Source: Ilyonectria destructans (lineage: Eukaryota > Ascomycota > Sordariomycetes > Hypocreales > Nectriaceae). Taken from it: a stretch of DNA of 64,000 nt. How positions within the stretch are numbered: the stretch's first letter is position 1; each line of letters starts with the position of its first letter. The translations under genes and the position numbers were made by a program. Positions 42,711-52,894 of the stretch are shown in pieces. The notes under the pieces were generated by a model that ran no database searches, had not been told where the DNA came from, and worked only from the letters and a program-made list of their open reading frames with translations. The DNA is taken from contig JAHEWK010000014.1 of NCBI GenBank assembly GCA_020740775.1, forward strand, positions 2,232,001 to 2,296,000. Direction: 5' to 3'.

Positions 42711-44311
42711 ATGACTTCTCTTACTGTCGAGTTGAAGACGCCCGTCACCGGCCCATATCAGCAGCCCATCGGCCTGTAAGTGTTCCCAGCTCCCCAGTTG
42801 GAGATATCTTCAACGTATACCAGTGGCGACTAACACATAGCAGGTTCATCAACGGCAAGTGGGTTGAGAGTGTCGACAAGAAGAAGCTCGAAGTCGTGAA
42901 CCCTTCCACCGAAGAGGTTATCGTTTCGGTCTACGAAGGCACTGAGAAAGACATCGACCTCGCTGTCGACGCAGCTCGAGCTGCCTTTGACGGTGTCTGG
43001 AAGACCACGACGCCTGAGCAACGAGGCATTCTGCTTAACAAGCTGGCCGACCTTGCCCAGCAAAACAAGGAGTTACTTGCCGCAGTCGAATCGCTTGATA
43101 ATGGAAAGTCGATCAACAATGCGCGCGGGGACGTGGATGGTGTGATCGGCTGCCTGCGATACTACGCTGGCTGGGCCGATAAGATCGAGGGAAAGACGAT
43201 CGACATTGCTCCGGACATGTTTCACTATACCAGGTCCGAGCCGGTGAGTTTTCCATGAGTATCGCTATGATGGCATAATTACTAACAAGTTCAGATCGGT
43301 GTTTGTGGGCAAATCATCCCGTGGAACTTCCCGCTTTTGATGTTTGCATGGAAGATCGGGCCAGCCCTTGCAACCGGAAACACTGTTGTGATGAAGACAG
43401 CCGAGCAAACGCCTCTATCTGGTCTAGTGTTCACCCAATTCATTCAGCAGGCCGGATTCCCTCCAGGTGTTTTCAACCTTGTCACCGGAATTGGTAGAGT
43501 TGCCGGAGCAGCTCTATCTTCTCACATGGGCGTCGACAAGATCGCGTTCACGGGCTCGACTGTTGTTGGTCGACAGATCATGAAGGCCGCAGCTGCGTCT
43601 AATCTCAAGAAGGTTACGTTGGAGTTGGGCGGCAAGTCTCCCAACATCGTCTTCAACGATGCCAATCTTGAGGAAACCGTTGACTGGGTCAACTTTGGCA
43701 TCTACTACAACCACGGACAGATTTGCTGCGCGGGTAGCCGAATCTATGTTCAAGAAGGCATCTACGACAAGTTCCTTGAGGCTTTCAAGAAGCGCGCGGA
43801 GGCGAACAAGGTCGGCGACCCGTTCCAGGAGGAGACTTTCCAAGGGCCGCAAGTCAGCCAGCTTCAGTATGACCGGGTCATGTCCTATATCGATTCTGGT
43901 CGGACCGAAGGCGCTACCGTGGTCACCGGCGGATCTCGTCTCGGTGATAAGGGCTACTTTATCCAGCCCACCATCTTCTCCGATGTTCGCCCTGACATGA
44001 AGATTATGCAAGAGGAGATCTTTGGACCCGTCTGCGCCATTGCCAAGTTCAAGGATGAAGCGGAGGCCATTCGACTCGCCAATGATTCAACCTACGGATT
44101 GGCTGCTGCCGTCCACACCCAGAACCTCAACACTGCGGTCCGCGTTTCCAATGCTCTACAGGCCGGTACTGTCTGGATCAACTGTTACAACATGATCCAT
44201 TGGGCTTTGCCATTCGGAGGATACAAAGAATCCGGCATCGGTCGGGAGCTTGGGGAAGCTGCGCTCGCAAATTATACGCAGTCAAAGTCAGTTGCCGTTC
44301 GTTTGGGTTAA
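42711..44311 (+). CDS. NAD(P)-dependent aldehyde dehydrogenase
   Basis: Exons 42711..42775, 42844..43243 and 43295..44311 encode 493 residues, the usual length of cytosolic fungal ALDH. The start [12 protein letters not shown] is preceded by CCGTCGCC. Motifs: [39 protein letters not shown] in the Rossmann fold, general base Glu265 in [11 protein letters not shown], nucleophile Cys299 in GQICCAGSR, and [10 protein letters not shown] near the end. It oxidises acetaldehyde or other aliphatic aldehydes to acids, as in ethanol or amino-acid catabolism. No defects. Convergent with the Zn2Cys6 gene downstream. Confidence 0.95.
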
Positions 44312-44851
44312 GAGGTTACAAGGAGCGTTTGGCAGGAGGATATGAAATGTCATAGTCGCTTACGAAGGATCAATTTATCTGCTAGTGAATAACAAGATTG
44401 AATGTTGCTTGATTGACGTACCCGCACCCTCCTCTGAGAGCTAGAGAATCTTGAGCAAGAACTAGCACTCTCGGGGTGGCAGACAAGACCCGCTAACTAC
44501 GTGACACTAGCTCTGAAGTGACAAAGTTGTCATTAAAGAGGTATTGCTGTGTCGCAAGATGGCAAAATAACCCGCTGGCTGCCTCCGAGGAATTCGCCCT
44601 GTTCCTAGGCGCTTGTTAGTATGTTGAACCGACGATCCGGAGCATTAATTACTCACCGCCAAGATGTTGTTATTGTTGCGATTCCCCAATGCATTATCAT
44701 CTACATTGGTGCTATTGAAAAACCTTCAGGCTACTCAAATTTCCTAGATCATTGTCAAGCAAGGAGCTCAGCATTATACATCTTGAGCCCAACAAAGACC
44801 ACAACACAAAACGCGTCTTGTTAAAACCATTTTAGAATTTACTTGTCAATC
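44312..44851. other. Convergent intergenic stretch
   Basis: 3' flanks of the ALDH and Zn2Cys6 genes. No gene recognised. Confidence 0.5.
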
Positions 44852-47110
44852 TTAGGCACCGAATCCCCCAATATCCGGCCACAGCATCCTAGGCACGGCC
44901 CATTGATCAACATCGAAAGCCATATTGAGGGTGTTTTGCAAAGACGCCGTCGTCATCTCATCAAGACGAAACTCATTTTCCGCCAAGTTCACTTCCTCAG
45001 TTTGCCCCGGAAGGTGGGCATTGGCGCTGGGCCGTGTGTAATTAGGCGCATAGTGCTCGATATTCTCTTTCATGCTTTCGCCAAAGGTGGCAAGCATTTC
45101 TGAATCTTGAGACGCGACGAGGTTGATCTTGACATGAAGTTGACGTACAACATTCGCAGCTCTCACTGCTACTGCGAAGCTTTCTCCAAATTTATCCAGG
45201 ACGTTTAGAGAGATATCAATGCTCCCCCTGGCATCTATCACCGACGGAGCTAGCGGGCAAGCGAGCACAAAGCCCACAAGCGTCATGGACGCGTTCCACT
45301 GCCATTGGAAGGCCTCATGCCAACCAGTTAAGATAGTAGTGGAAGACAGAACCTGATGCATGATGTTTGTGAACGCACTAGCATGCGCGGCGCACTTGAT
45401 AGCGGCTTGCTCCACAGAGTTGGAGGTCGGGGCTGTGCCAAAGGAGATGAAAGGACGATAGAGGTTTGTGCACAGGTTGTGATACATCAGCTCCAGCAGG
45501 AGGCGTTGTCGCTGAAGCCAAAGGGGAGCGAACGGCTCTATGTCTAGGCCATAAGCCTCTGTCGAAAATGGGTGGCCGTTATTGATCCGGTTTGTTTTAA
45601 GAGCATTAGGAACAGAATGTACCCATTCTTCCAACTCTTTCATCTTGATGTCCAAAGCTATGGCATGGGCTTCCAACGCATCCTGCTCGTCCGACGTGGG
45701 GGAGTCGATGTATGCATTTTGCTGTTCGAAAATGGTACTGTAGATGGCTCTGGTAATTAGAAATAGCTTGGCATGCTGGTGATGGAAGCTCAGCCATGTG
45801 AGATTGTCCCCTAGAGGAGCGAAACTGGAGCCTGCTTGCATGGCGACCTCTAGCGTATGATCCGGAAGCCGAGGTGAGAACTGCGATTGGGATAGAAGAA
45901 AGGGACGGCCGTACTTCATGCCAATCTTGCTGTCTAGGATATAAACCGCCCACCACAAGCGCCGCCGCATCTCCCTGTCCTTCAATGGCATAGTAGCAGG
46001 GGGATCGAGATGAAGGCCAAGCATGAATGCTGTCCGGACCACCATCGCGCAAGCGCTGTCTGACATGTTCTGGAAGGTGGCGCAACATAGATACACGCTG
46101 CAAAGGATTTGACATTGCAGCGTGGAGACTGATGGGCTCTCCAGCTCGTATGCCAGAAGCTTCTGACAGCGGAGGTAGTATCCTTGGCCAGCCACTGTCG
46201 CGTCGCCCTCTGCTGCGTTGAGAAGCCGCCCCGATGAAACACCAAGCTGCATGGACATGGCAACCACGATATCAACAAGCGATGAAGGCCTTCTCATGTC
46301 TCCCTGTGTCGTCCACAATGACCGGTAGTGTTGTCGGAACTCGGCCTCGTCAAGGATGGGAAACACCGCTGTGTGATAAGACTGCCAGTAGAGCTCGAGA
46401 AAGTACTCTTCCTGCATCAGACTCAGGTATTCTCCATCGAAGGCTGAATGGGTCGTGTTGCTGCATTGTTGGTCGGAGGGTTGGCGCTTATTTATAAGTG
46501 GGATAGCGCTTGTTGTCTCATCAAGCAGTGAGCTTGCTGGATTTGAGTTGACGATCGCGTCCGAGGTGTCTGTCTGAGGACCAGCTGGACCTAGACAGCT
46601 CGAAATTCGCCCGATGAAGTGGAAGAGCGACGACGGTCCATACCACGTCTCGTTCGGGGACTGCCCGGCACGAACATGGATGCCATCCCGGCACCAGGGC
46701 GAGCTTCGGTGGCGGTGACTAGTACTTGGGGAGGGAGCCGACGGGGAAAATTCCAGCGTTAAAGGTGGACTAAGATGTTGTCCTAGCCCAGTGTCTGGAG
46801 TATTTTGTTTCTCCCGAAGCTCTGATTCAAGCTCGTCGACCTTGCGCTTGAGGCGTTCAATCTCATTGTGCGCCTGGAGGAGAGTAGTGGAATTGATGGC
46901 CGCGTTGCTACATTGTCCGCCCCTGACCTTGCAATTCGAACACGGGATGTGATTGTCGCACTTGACACGATGCTGCCGACAGGAATCGCATGCTCTGACA
47001 ACTTGGGCCCGTTTCTTGCGGGCATGAGACGCTTGTGCTGTGGAAGACATGGAGTCGGCCGTAAGGCTCCGGGTCCGTTCCTGAGTGGTTTTGCGGAGTT
47101 GACCAGACAT
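44852..47110 (-). CDS. Zn2Cys6 transcription factor with fungal_trans domain
   Basis: Intronless frame; 752 residues from the first true ATG at 47110 (MSGQLRKTT). The open frame runs further upstream but without ATG. The zinc cluster is C41-x2-C-x6-C-x5-C-x2-C-x6-C67 in ACDSCRQHRVKCDNHIPCSNC. A leucine-rich coiled coil (LLQAHNEIERLKRKVDELESEL) follows for dimerisation. The middle-homology region includes EEYFLELYWQSYHTAVFPILDEAEF, then RRRLWWAVYILDSKIGMKYGRPFLL and LMYHNLCTNLYRPFI, typical of fungal_trans. A nuclear pathway regulator; its targets cannot be told. No paralogous similarity to the neighbouring regulator beyond the family. Confidence 0.9.
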   Translation of the reverse strand: MSGQLRKTTQERTRSLTADSMSSTAQASHARKKRAQVVRACDSCRQHRVKCDNHIPCSNCKVRGGQCSNAAINSTTLLQAHNEIERLKRKVDELESELREKQNTPDTGLGQHLSPPLTLEFSPSAPSPSTSHRHRSSPWCRDGIHVRAGQSPNETWYGPSSLFHFIGRISSCLGPAGPQTDTSDAIVNSNPASSLLDETTSAIPLINKRQPSDQQCSNTTHSAFDGEYLSLMQEEYFLELYWQSYHTAVFPILDEAEFRQHYRSLWTTQGDMRRPSSLVDIVVAMSMQLGVSSGRLLNAAEGDATVAGQGYYLRCQKLLAYELESPSVSTLQCQILCSVYLCCATFQNMSDSACAMVVRTAFMLGLHLDPPATMPLKDREMRRRLWWAVYILDSKIGMKYGRPFLLSQSQFSPRLPDHTLEVAMQAGSSFAPLGDNLTWLSFHHQHAKLFLITRAIYSTIFEQQNAYIDSPTSDEQDALEAHAIALDIKMKELEEWVHSVPNALKTNRINNGHPFSTEAYGLDIEPFAPLWLQRQRLLLELMYHNLCTNLYRPFISFGTAPTSNSVEQAAIKCAAHASAFTNIMHQVLSSTTILTGWHEAFQWQWNASMTLVGFVLACPLAPSVIDARGSIDISLNVLDKFGESFAVAVRAANVVRQLHVKINLVASQDSEMLATFGESMKENIEHYAPNYTRPSANAHLPGQTEEVNLAENEFRLDEMTTASLQNTLNMAFDVDQWAVPRMLWPDIGGFGA

Positions 47111-48057
47111 ATCCGAACCAGCGATCGATATCTCGCGGTCAAAATGTGAAGATCTGGTAAGTTGACTATCCGGAGTATGATCGTTGACGTTGATGCTCGG
47201 CGGAGTGGATGACGGACGGAATGAGGGGCCGGAGTGCTCCGGAGGCTTTCTTTGGATTACCAATCAACTCAGTTAGTCCAATTTGTAGACCTCCTTTTCG
47301 TAACCAATGTCACCCTACATTTCCAAGTCATGGTGAGATAGTCGTCGCATCGTCCATGGTTTTCTCACGCACTTGACTCGATTCTTTTTATCCGGCGCCG
47401 CTATTCCTTGATCGGATACCTAATCGCTTCAGAAGAAACAAGTTGGTACAAGGCGTACGTAGTGTGTTGTGATCAAGTATCTCACGACTGCATTTCCGCG
47501 TCTGCGATAAGAAGGCAACACTCGCTTCTTAGCATATGAAGACTTCAGGCCCAGGAGAATGATGGTAGAAACGGTTCTGATTATTCAGTACGGAGATGAT
47601 ATTTACATTAGCTGCGGCACTGAGTACTACTGCGTCAGTGTCAAATGCGCTCCCTGGCGCAACAAGAGGCAAAACTATACACTATGGAGCCGTTCGCTAG
47701 CTAAAGGCATGGAAAGGACTGAGCACGATAACAGACTTGAGATGAACATACGACTTCTAGATCTTCAGCATACCTATTATTTCTCGACAGAGGCATAGGA
47801 GTTTGAATGTCCTAGAATCTGCCTCTTGTTGCCCAATCTGATAGGATTGACAGGACTTGACAAGGCGCGCAATTGACAATAATATCGCCCCACGATTCTA
47901 CTAGCTGTTGACTGGACGGAGGTGCTTACATTTGACAATTCCAGCGTACAGCACTGAGATTGGCTACTCCAGCCGTAGACCGAGAAATTACATTACCGTA
48001 TCGCAGAGCACGAGGGTTATTTTAATCGCTATCTGCCCCCCCTAGGTTAATGGCCTT

Positions 48058-48110
48058 CTGCTCCTTCAAGGTGAGCAAGTTGTTGGAACAAAGGCAAAAT
48101 AACACAATTT
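48058..48110 (+). repeat. Dispersed repeat, copy 1
   Basis: Begins ctgctccttcaaggtgagca and contains aagttgttggaacaaaggca. Related to two stretches at 52.15 and 52.56 kb in the same orientation. Confidence 0.6.
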
Positions 48111-49032
48111 TGTTCCACGATTCAAGCATTGCGAGACCCAATGCTTTCACGGTGGAATACGAGGGTATGAATCGCATGTCAGACTTCATCGCCACTATTG
48201 GCTTGAATGGGCTTGGGATTACGGATGATAACGTGGAGTGGTGGGATAGAGACTTTCGACCGACCGGAGTCGCAGAATCTGAGATCTAATTGCACGAAGG
48301 AGAAAGATTATGGTTATGCGTCTGAAGTCTGAAGCAGGGGCGGGGAAGAATGACTAACAGCTGTATGTTTTTTTGCCTTTGTCCCAGCACCTCTCCCTTG
48401 ATGGGAGCGGAGAGCTTATTCGATGGCATGGTCAAGGCATGGCATGACGTGTATCATCTCTCTGTGAATCCTCCGGATGCTCCGCGCTGATGGTTAAACG
48501 CCGAGGACCTTGGACAACAACCCGGATCTCTCAGCTTGGATCCAACTCACAGAAAACAAACGAGGAGAGAATAGGTAAAGAAGGTGGCCGCATATGGCTT
48601 TGATTAAGTCGACATGGCATCGGATGCGAGATGATGGATCCAAGGTTCACACGAGGGTATCGAAGAGGACGTGACATCTCTCTACACTCGGGACATAGTG
48701 ATGGACGGTATACTGGTGGTAGAAACGGCGGTAAGTTGAAGAAGGGTTGGATAAAGGAACCATTTACTTCTTATTTAATGCCCACACTCGATTAACTTGG
48801 GCATGCCCCGTCCTCTCTTGGCTTTGCGTCACCAAGCGACTATTGCCAAGAGAGAAGGTGATTGACGGAACAGAATCTAGCCGTCGGCTAATTTCTGATT
48901 CGACAACAAAGTGACTCATCATACCTTCGGGGCTCCGCAATGCGCGTAAGTTACACCGAGCAAACTAGACCACCTTCCGCTAGGACTATTCAAGTAAAGA
49001 CGAGATGAGAGAGCACGAGGTGCATACGATGC

Positions 49033-49063
49033 CCCCGCGAACAATGCGGGGAAAGCGGGCTAA
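49033..49063. promoter_or_regulatory. CreA-type inverted pair plus XlnR-type box
   Basis: CCCCGC (49033-49038) and GCGGGG (49046-49051) form a perfect inverted repeat of two CreA consensus sites (SYGGRG); seven bases on is GGCTAA (49058-49063), the core bound by XlnR-type regulators. It lies 180-210 bp before the ATG of the XlnR-like gene, consistent with carbon repression and autoregulation. By-eye assignment. Confidence 0.45.
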
Positions 49064-49244
49064 GTCTCGCTGAACACCCCCGAACACCACGCATCATCCT
49101 CCAGTTCTGTGGGTACAAAATAACCCGACGGAACGGCTTTGCAGGCGAATTTAACCGCTCAACTCTTTCTCAGGATTTTTGTTGTCGAGTAACTGTCTGA
49201 TGATCAGATATCAAGTCACCGAGAGATGTGACCCGCAGCTCATC

Positions 49245-52115
49245 ATGACGGCCCACCAGAGGGAATCCCCGTCTGTCACAGCGCAACCCTATCAACATCA
49301 TGCACGAGCGAGGAAGAGAATCAAACAAGCATGTGACCAATGCGGTTTGTCCCGAGCACGCTGCAATGGAGGACTGTGAGTATCGTTCTCCCCCTTAGGA
49401 ATGATATGGATGTCTAATCGATCCAAGCAGTCCATGTAGTCGTTGTCAAGGTAAGGGCACTTCTCTTTCCTAGTCTTGTCGGAAATACATCCACCTCGCC
49501 TAGTCTTTCAGTCTCTCATCGGCGCGCTAGGTGGTGGATAAGCCGTACTGTCCTAGGCCCTGCTTGCAGTAGTCTCTTTGCTGTTTTACTTTTTCCTCTG
49601 CCTTGAAGAGTCCCCATCATAAGTCGCCCTTCCAATCGACCTAGACTAAGACTGTCGTAGAGTACGGGAAACTTTGTGTCTACAACCGGGAGGTGAAGAA
49701 GCGAGGTCGACGCCCTGGCAGCATGTCTCTAGCCAACAGATCGACTCGCCGCTCAAAGTCCCCAAACCCTTCACTATTACAGAAGGATGATGCTTCTGGA
49801 ATGAACGGTCGACCAATCCTACGACCAAGGACGAGCGAGGAAAACAGACTGCCATCACCCTGTCATCCTCCTGATGCCGATTGCGCCAGCCTACAGCCCG
49901 GCGAGTACTGGCATCTACTTGGAGATGGCGCCAATACCTCTGACATTGCGTCCACAACGGATCAGCATGACTTGCATTCGGTTCTTTCTACATCCTACGA
50001 CTTAACAGCGATTCTTGGGAACAATCCCAGCTCGCCACTCGCCCCAGCCGAGGAAGCAGCCAAGGAACGGACAGTTAATACAACAGAGCGTGAAGTGATA
50101 GCCACTGGCAGCAACAGCAGCCCTACTTCTTCACGACAAGAAAACACAGGACACAAGTCCAGTCCATCCGAACTTCATGCCGGCTGCCCTTGGCTTCCTC
50201 TGGCGCGCAACAGGGGTAGTGACTTCTCTTATCCCAAACCCGCTCCTTCTGGTTTGATGAGCGAGCCGCCGCTTGTCAATCAGATAACCGATCAGCTTAC
50301 TTATCCTTTCATCAACCCAGTCTTGCCGTTAATATGCGACATCGTTTCAAAGACGGTGGCATGTGAACTACTGGATACGTTTCTGAGTGACCCAGGAACC
50401 TCGCTATTTCGTTGTCCGTCACCCTATATCCTCAGTAGGATTTTCAGGAGGAATCGGATTATTCATCCTACCAATCCGAGACCGACCTCTCCAGCATTGA
50501 TAGCGACGATCCTTTGGGCTGTTGCGCAAACGGCTGACCTCACGCTCCTGCGTATCCCTGGCTCCAGGGCGAGAATCGTGAACGGGCTCTACGATGTGGT
50601 CATATCATTGATATCCCACAGAGACACTGAGAATTGGAGTCGTGCTCATGGTATGAAACAATGAGTCCTCTAGAAGACATGCTAGGTATTGACATGCTTG
50701 CAGGTGATCTGGGAGCCGAACGCAACGCAAATCAGCCGCTCATCAGCAGCCTCACGTCAGTCCCTGCAACAGCAAGCGTACACGAAGTTCCTGGAGGCAT
50801 TGACGATGTCTTGACGTTCACGCTACTGGCGATCGTTGTGTCAGGCGGAGACTTCAAGTCAAATAGCGAGGAATGGTGGTCTAAAGCGACAAGACTGGCC
50901 TTATCTCTTGGACTCAACTGTGAGGTTGAGGACAGTTCAACATCTTATTCAAACGTTAGCAAGTCGTGCCAAGGAGTTGAAGCAGAGAAATTCCGGAGTG
51001 TCATCGAATATCAAGAGGAACGCAGGAGAGTCTTTTGGCTTCTATACAGCCTTGATCGACATTTAGCCTTGTCATTCAACTCTCCTCTCTCGATTCCAGA
51101 TCGCCTTTGTCGAGTTTACAGTAATCTCTACAGTCTTTCCGCCCTTTCATGAGTAGTTGCTGACGGTGTCACAGCCCCGCTGCCTGAAGTCATATGGGAG
51201 AACTTGGAGTCCGTGCCGCTTCAACGCCTACAGGTCAGGAGTTTTGGACCTCCAGTGATAGCATCTGGTTCCGGATTCTTCGAATACTTTCTGCCACTAA
51301 TGGCAATCCTTGGCGATATTATCGAGATCCATCATCAACAGCATCATCCAAGGCTGCATGGGAATGACGATACTGGCTCATTAACCTTGATACAGGAATG
51401 CCTCAACCAATATCAAGCCAGTCTGGCTCAACTCGAGGAAGAAATTTCAATTGGGGACCAATCTGATCGATCCATCGCCACTGGAAGCACAAGGCCACAC
51501 GGACCCAACAGCCTGCATGGGCCGCCGACATTAGAGGTGGCGAAAGCGTACGGCTCACATATTGTTCATGTTCTATACGTTCTTCTCTACGGAAAATGGG
51601 ACGTTATATCCATGATTGATGATGATGACGACTGGATTACATCGGAAAGATTTAACAAATGCGCATCTCATGCCATTGCCGCGTCCCAATCAATATGGAC
51701 CATCTTGAGCATTGATCCCGAGCTCACATTTATGCCATATCTGTTTGGCATCTATCTGTTGCATGGAAGTTTTATTTTCCTCCTTTTCGCCGAGAAGATG
51801 CCCCAGCTAGGCCCCAATGAGTCTGTGGAACATGCATGCGAAGGTATCATCCGCGCTCACGAAGTCTGCGTGGTAACGCTGAGTACCGAGTTTCAGGTAA
51901 CAACCCCCCCATTCCTCTTCGTCTCATCATGTGTCAAACTTGGTCTTCCCTACTTACATTTTTCGCACGGTTAGAAAACATTCCGTAAAGTTCTACGCTC
52001 AACTTTGTACAGCGTGAGGAGCCAGGAAAAGAGTAATCTGGAGGACCGCGCAGCAAGACGAAGGGCTCTATCACTCTACAGGTGGACTCCAACCGCGAGG
52101 GGATTATGCTTGTAA
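49245..52115 (+). CDS. XlnR/XYR1-like Zn2Cys6 transcription factor
   Basis: Six exons: 49245..49375, 49431..49450 (20 nt), 49661..50650, 50704..51120, 51175..51896, 51975..52115; 806 residues, phases consistent. The zinc cluster is Cys30, 33, 40, 46, 49, 56 in ACDQCGLSRARCNGGLPCSRC, split by two introns so that the micro-exon codes PCSRCQ. KKRGRRPGS follows as basic linker. The fungal_trans region includes TSPALIATILWAVAQTADL and EERRRVFWLLYSLDRHLALSFN. The C-terminus, HEVCVVTLSTEFQKTFRKVL ... RRRALSLYRWT, is characteristic of the XlnR group. These activate (hemi)cellulase genes; the adjacent GH95 fucosidase is a natural candidate target. A later ATG is possible but this one is first in frame after the TATA-less leader. 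Confidence 0.88.
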
Positions 52116-52147
52116 TATTGTCACTGCGGACTAAGTTGAATGCTTTC

Positions 52148-52200
52148 TGCTCCCTCAAAGCGAGCAAGTTGCTGGCACAAAGGCAAAAAGCCACAGTTGT
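52148..52200 (+). repeat. Dispersed repeat, copy 2
   Basis: ctgctccctcaaagcgagca followed by agttgctggcacaaaggca; about 80 percent alike to copy 1 by eye. Confidence 0.6.
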
Positions 52201-52561
52201 CACTGCGGACGGCGACTCTTGAGAGCAAGGAGCTACATAAAAATTATGGTTGCAGATCTAACGTCCGCTAATGAATTATTCCATGGTTTTTCTTTGTCCG
52301 TCTAAAGGCGAATGCCGATCCTGGGAGGCGATATTTTGTCATATTCATGCAGCAATCCACACATGCTAGGAAGCTATAATATCATTAATTAAGGATAAAC
52401 CATGGCCATGAGGCCGAGGCATGTAACAGCGAGTACTACATCACTGCGGGGAAGTGGACTGGGCTACGTCAAGGATTCATGAATATTGTCCGATGCGTTA
52501 CCGACGGAGAATCCTAACTCAGTGTAGGATCGACCGGGTAATAGGCTAACCAAGTTGCTGT

Positions 52562-52615
52562 CCGCTCGACGAAGGCGAGCGAGTTGCAGGCACAAAGAAA
52601 AAAAAAGAAAACACA
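52562..52615 (+). repeat. Dispersed repeat, copy 3
   Basis: gaaggcgagcgagttgcagg then cacaaag and an A-rich stretch; less conserved than copies 1 and 2. Confidence 0.5.
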
Positions 52616-52894
52616 GATTTTCGGGTAATAGGCAATTTATCATGAAGGCAGTCAAGACGGTTGGACAATGAACCTGGTCGATCAACGAAGAGATTCCCCT
52701 CAATCCCCGCAATCCCGGAAGTTTTACACGGAGCAGTGAGGTAGCCATACACACCTGCACCTGAGCGATCAGGAAACCGGTTAAAGTAGGATGACCTATC
52801 CAGGTATATAAGGCTCCTCGGTTGTGAGATTCCTCCACTGGTCAAAACCACCAACAGCAACAGTAAAGTTCCTCGTCTTCAACTTAGGATCATC

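Larger units (their letters stand above)
47111..49244. other. Divergent intergenic stretch of 2.1 kb
   Basis: Lies between two Zn2Cys6 genes. Holds one copy of a dispersed repeat (about 48.06-48.11 kb) and a CreA/XlnR-type motif group near 49.03-49.06 kb. Short frames at 47.56-47.80 and 48.05-48.29 kb show no family and were not called. Confidence 0.45.
52116..52894. promoter_or_regulatory. Upstream region of the GH95 gene
   Basis: Contains GGCTAA at 52544-52549 (XlnR-type core), TATATAAGG at 52805-52813, 82-90 bp before the ATG, and two copies of the dispersed repeat (52.15 and 52.56 kb). No gene recognised. Confidence 0.5.

Noticed and set aside
44852..47263. Longer N-terminus for the Zn2Cys6 protein from 47263
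   Set aside because: That upstream codon is TTG; the first ATG in frame is at 47110.
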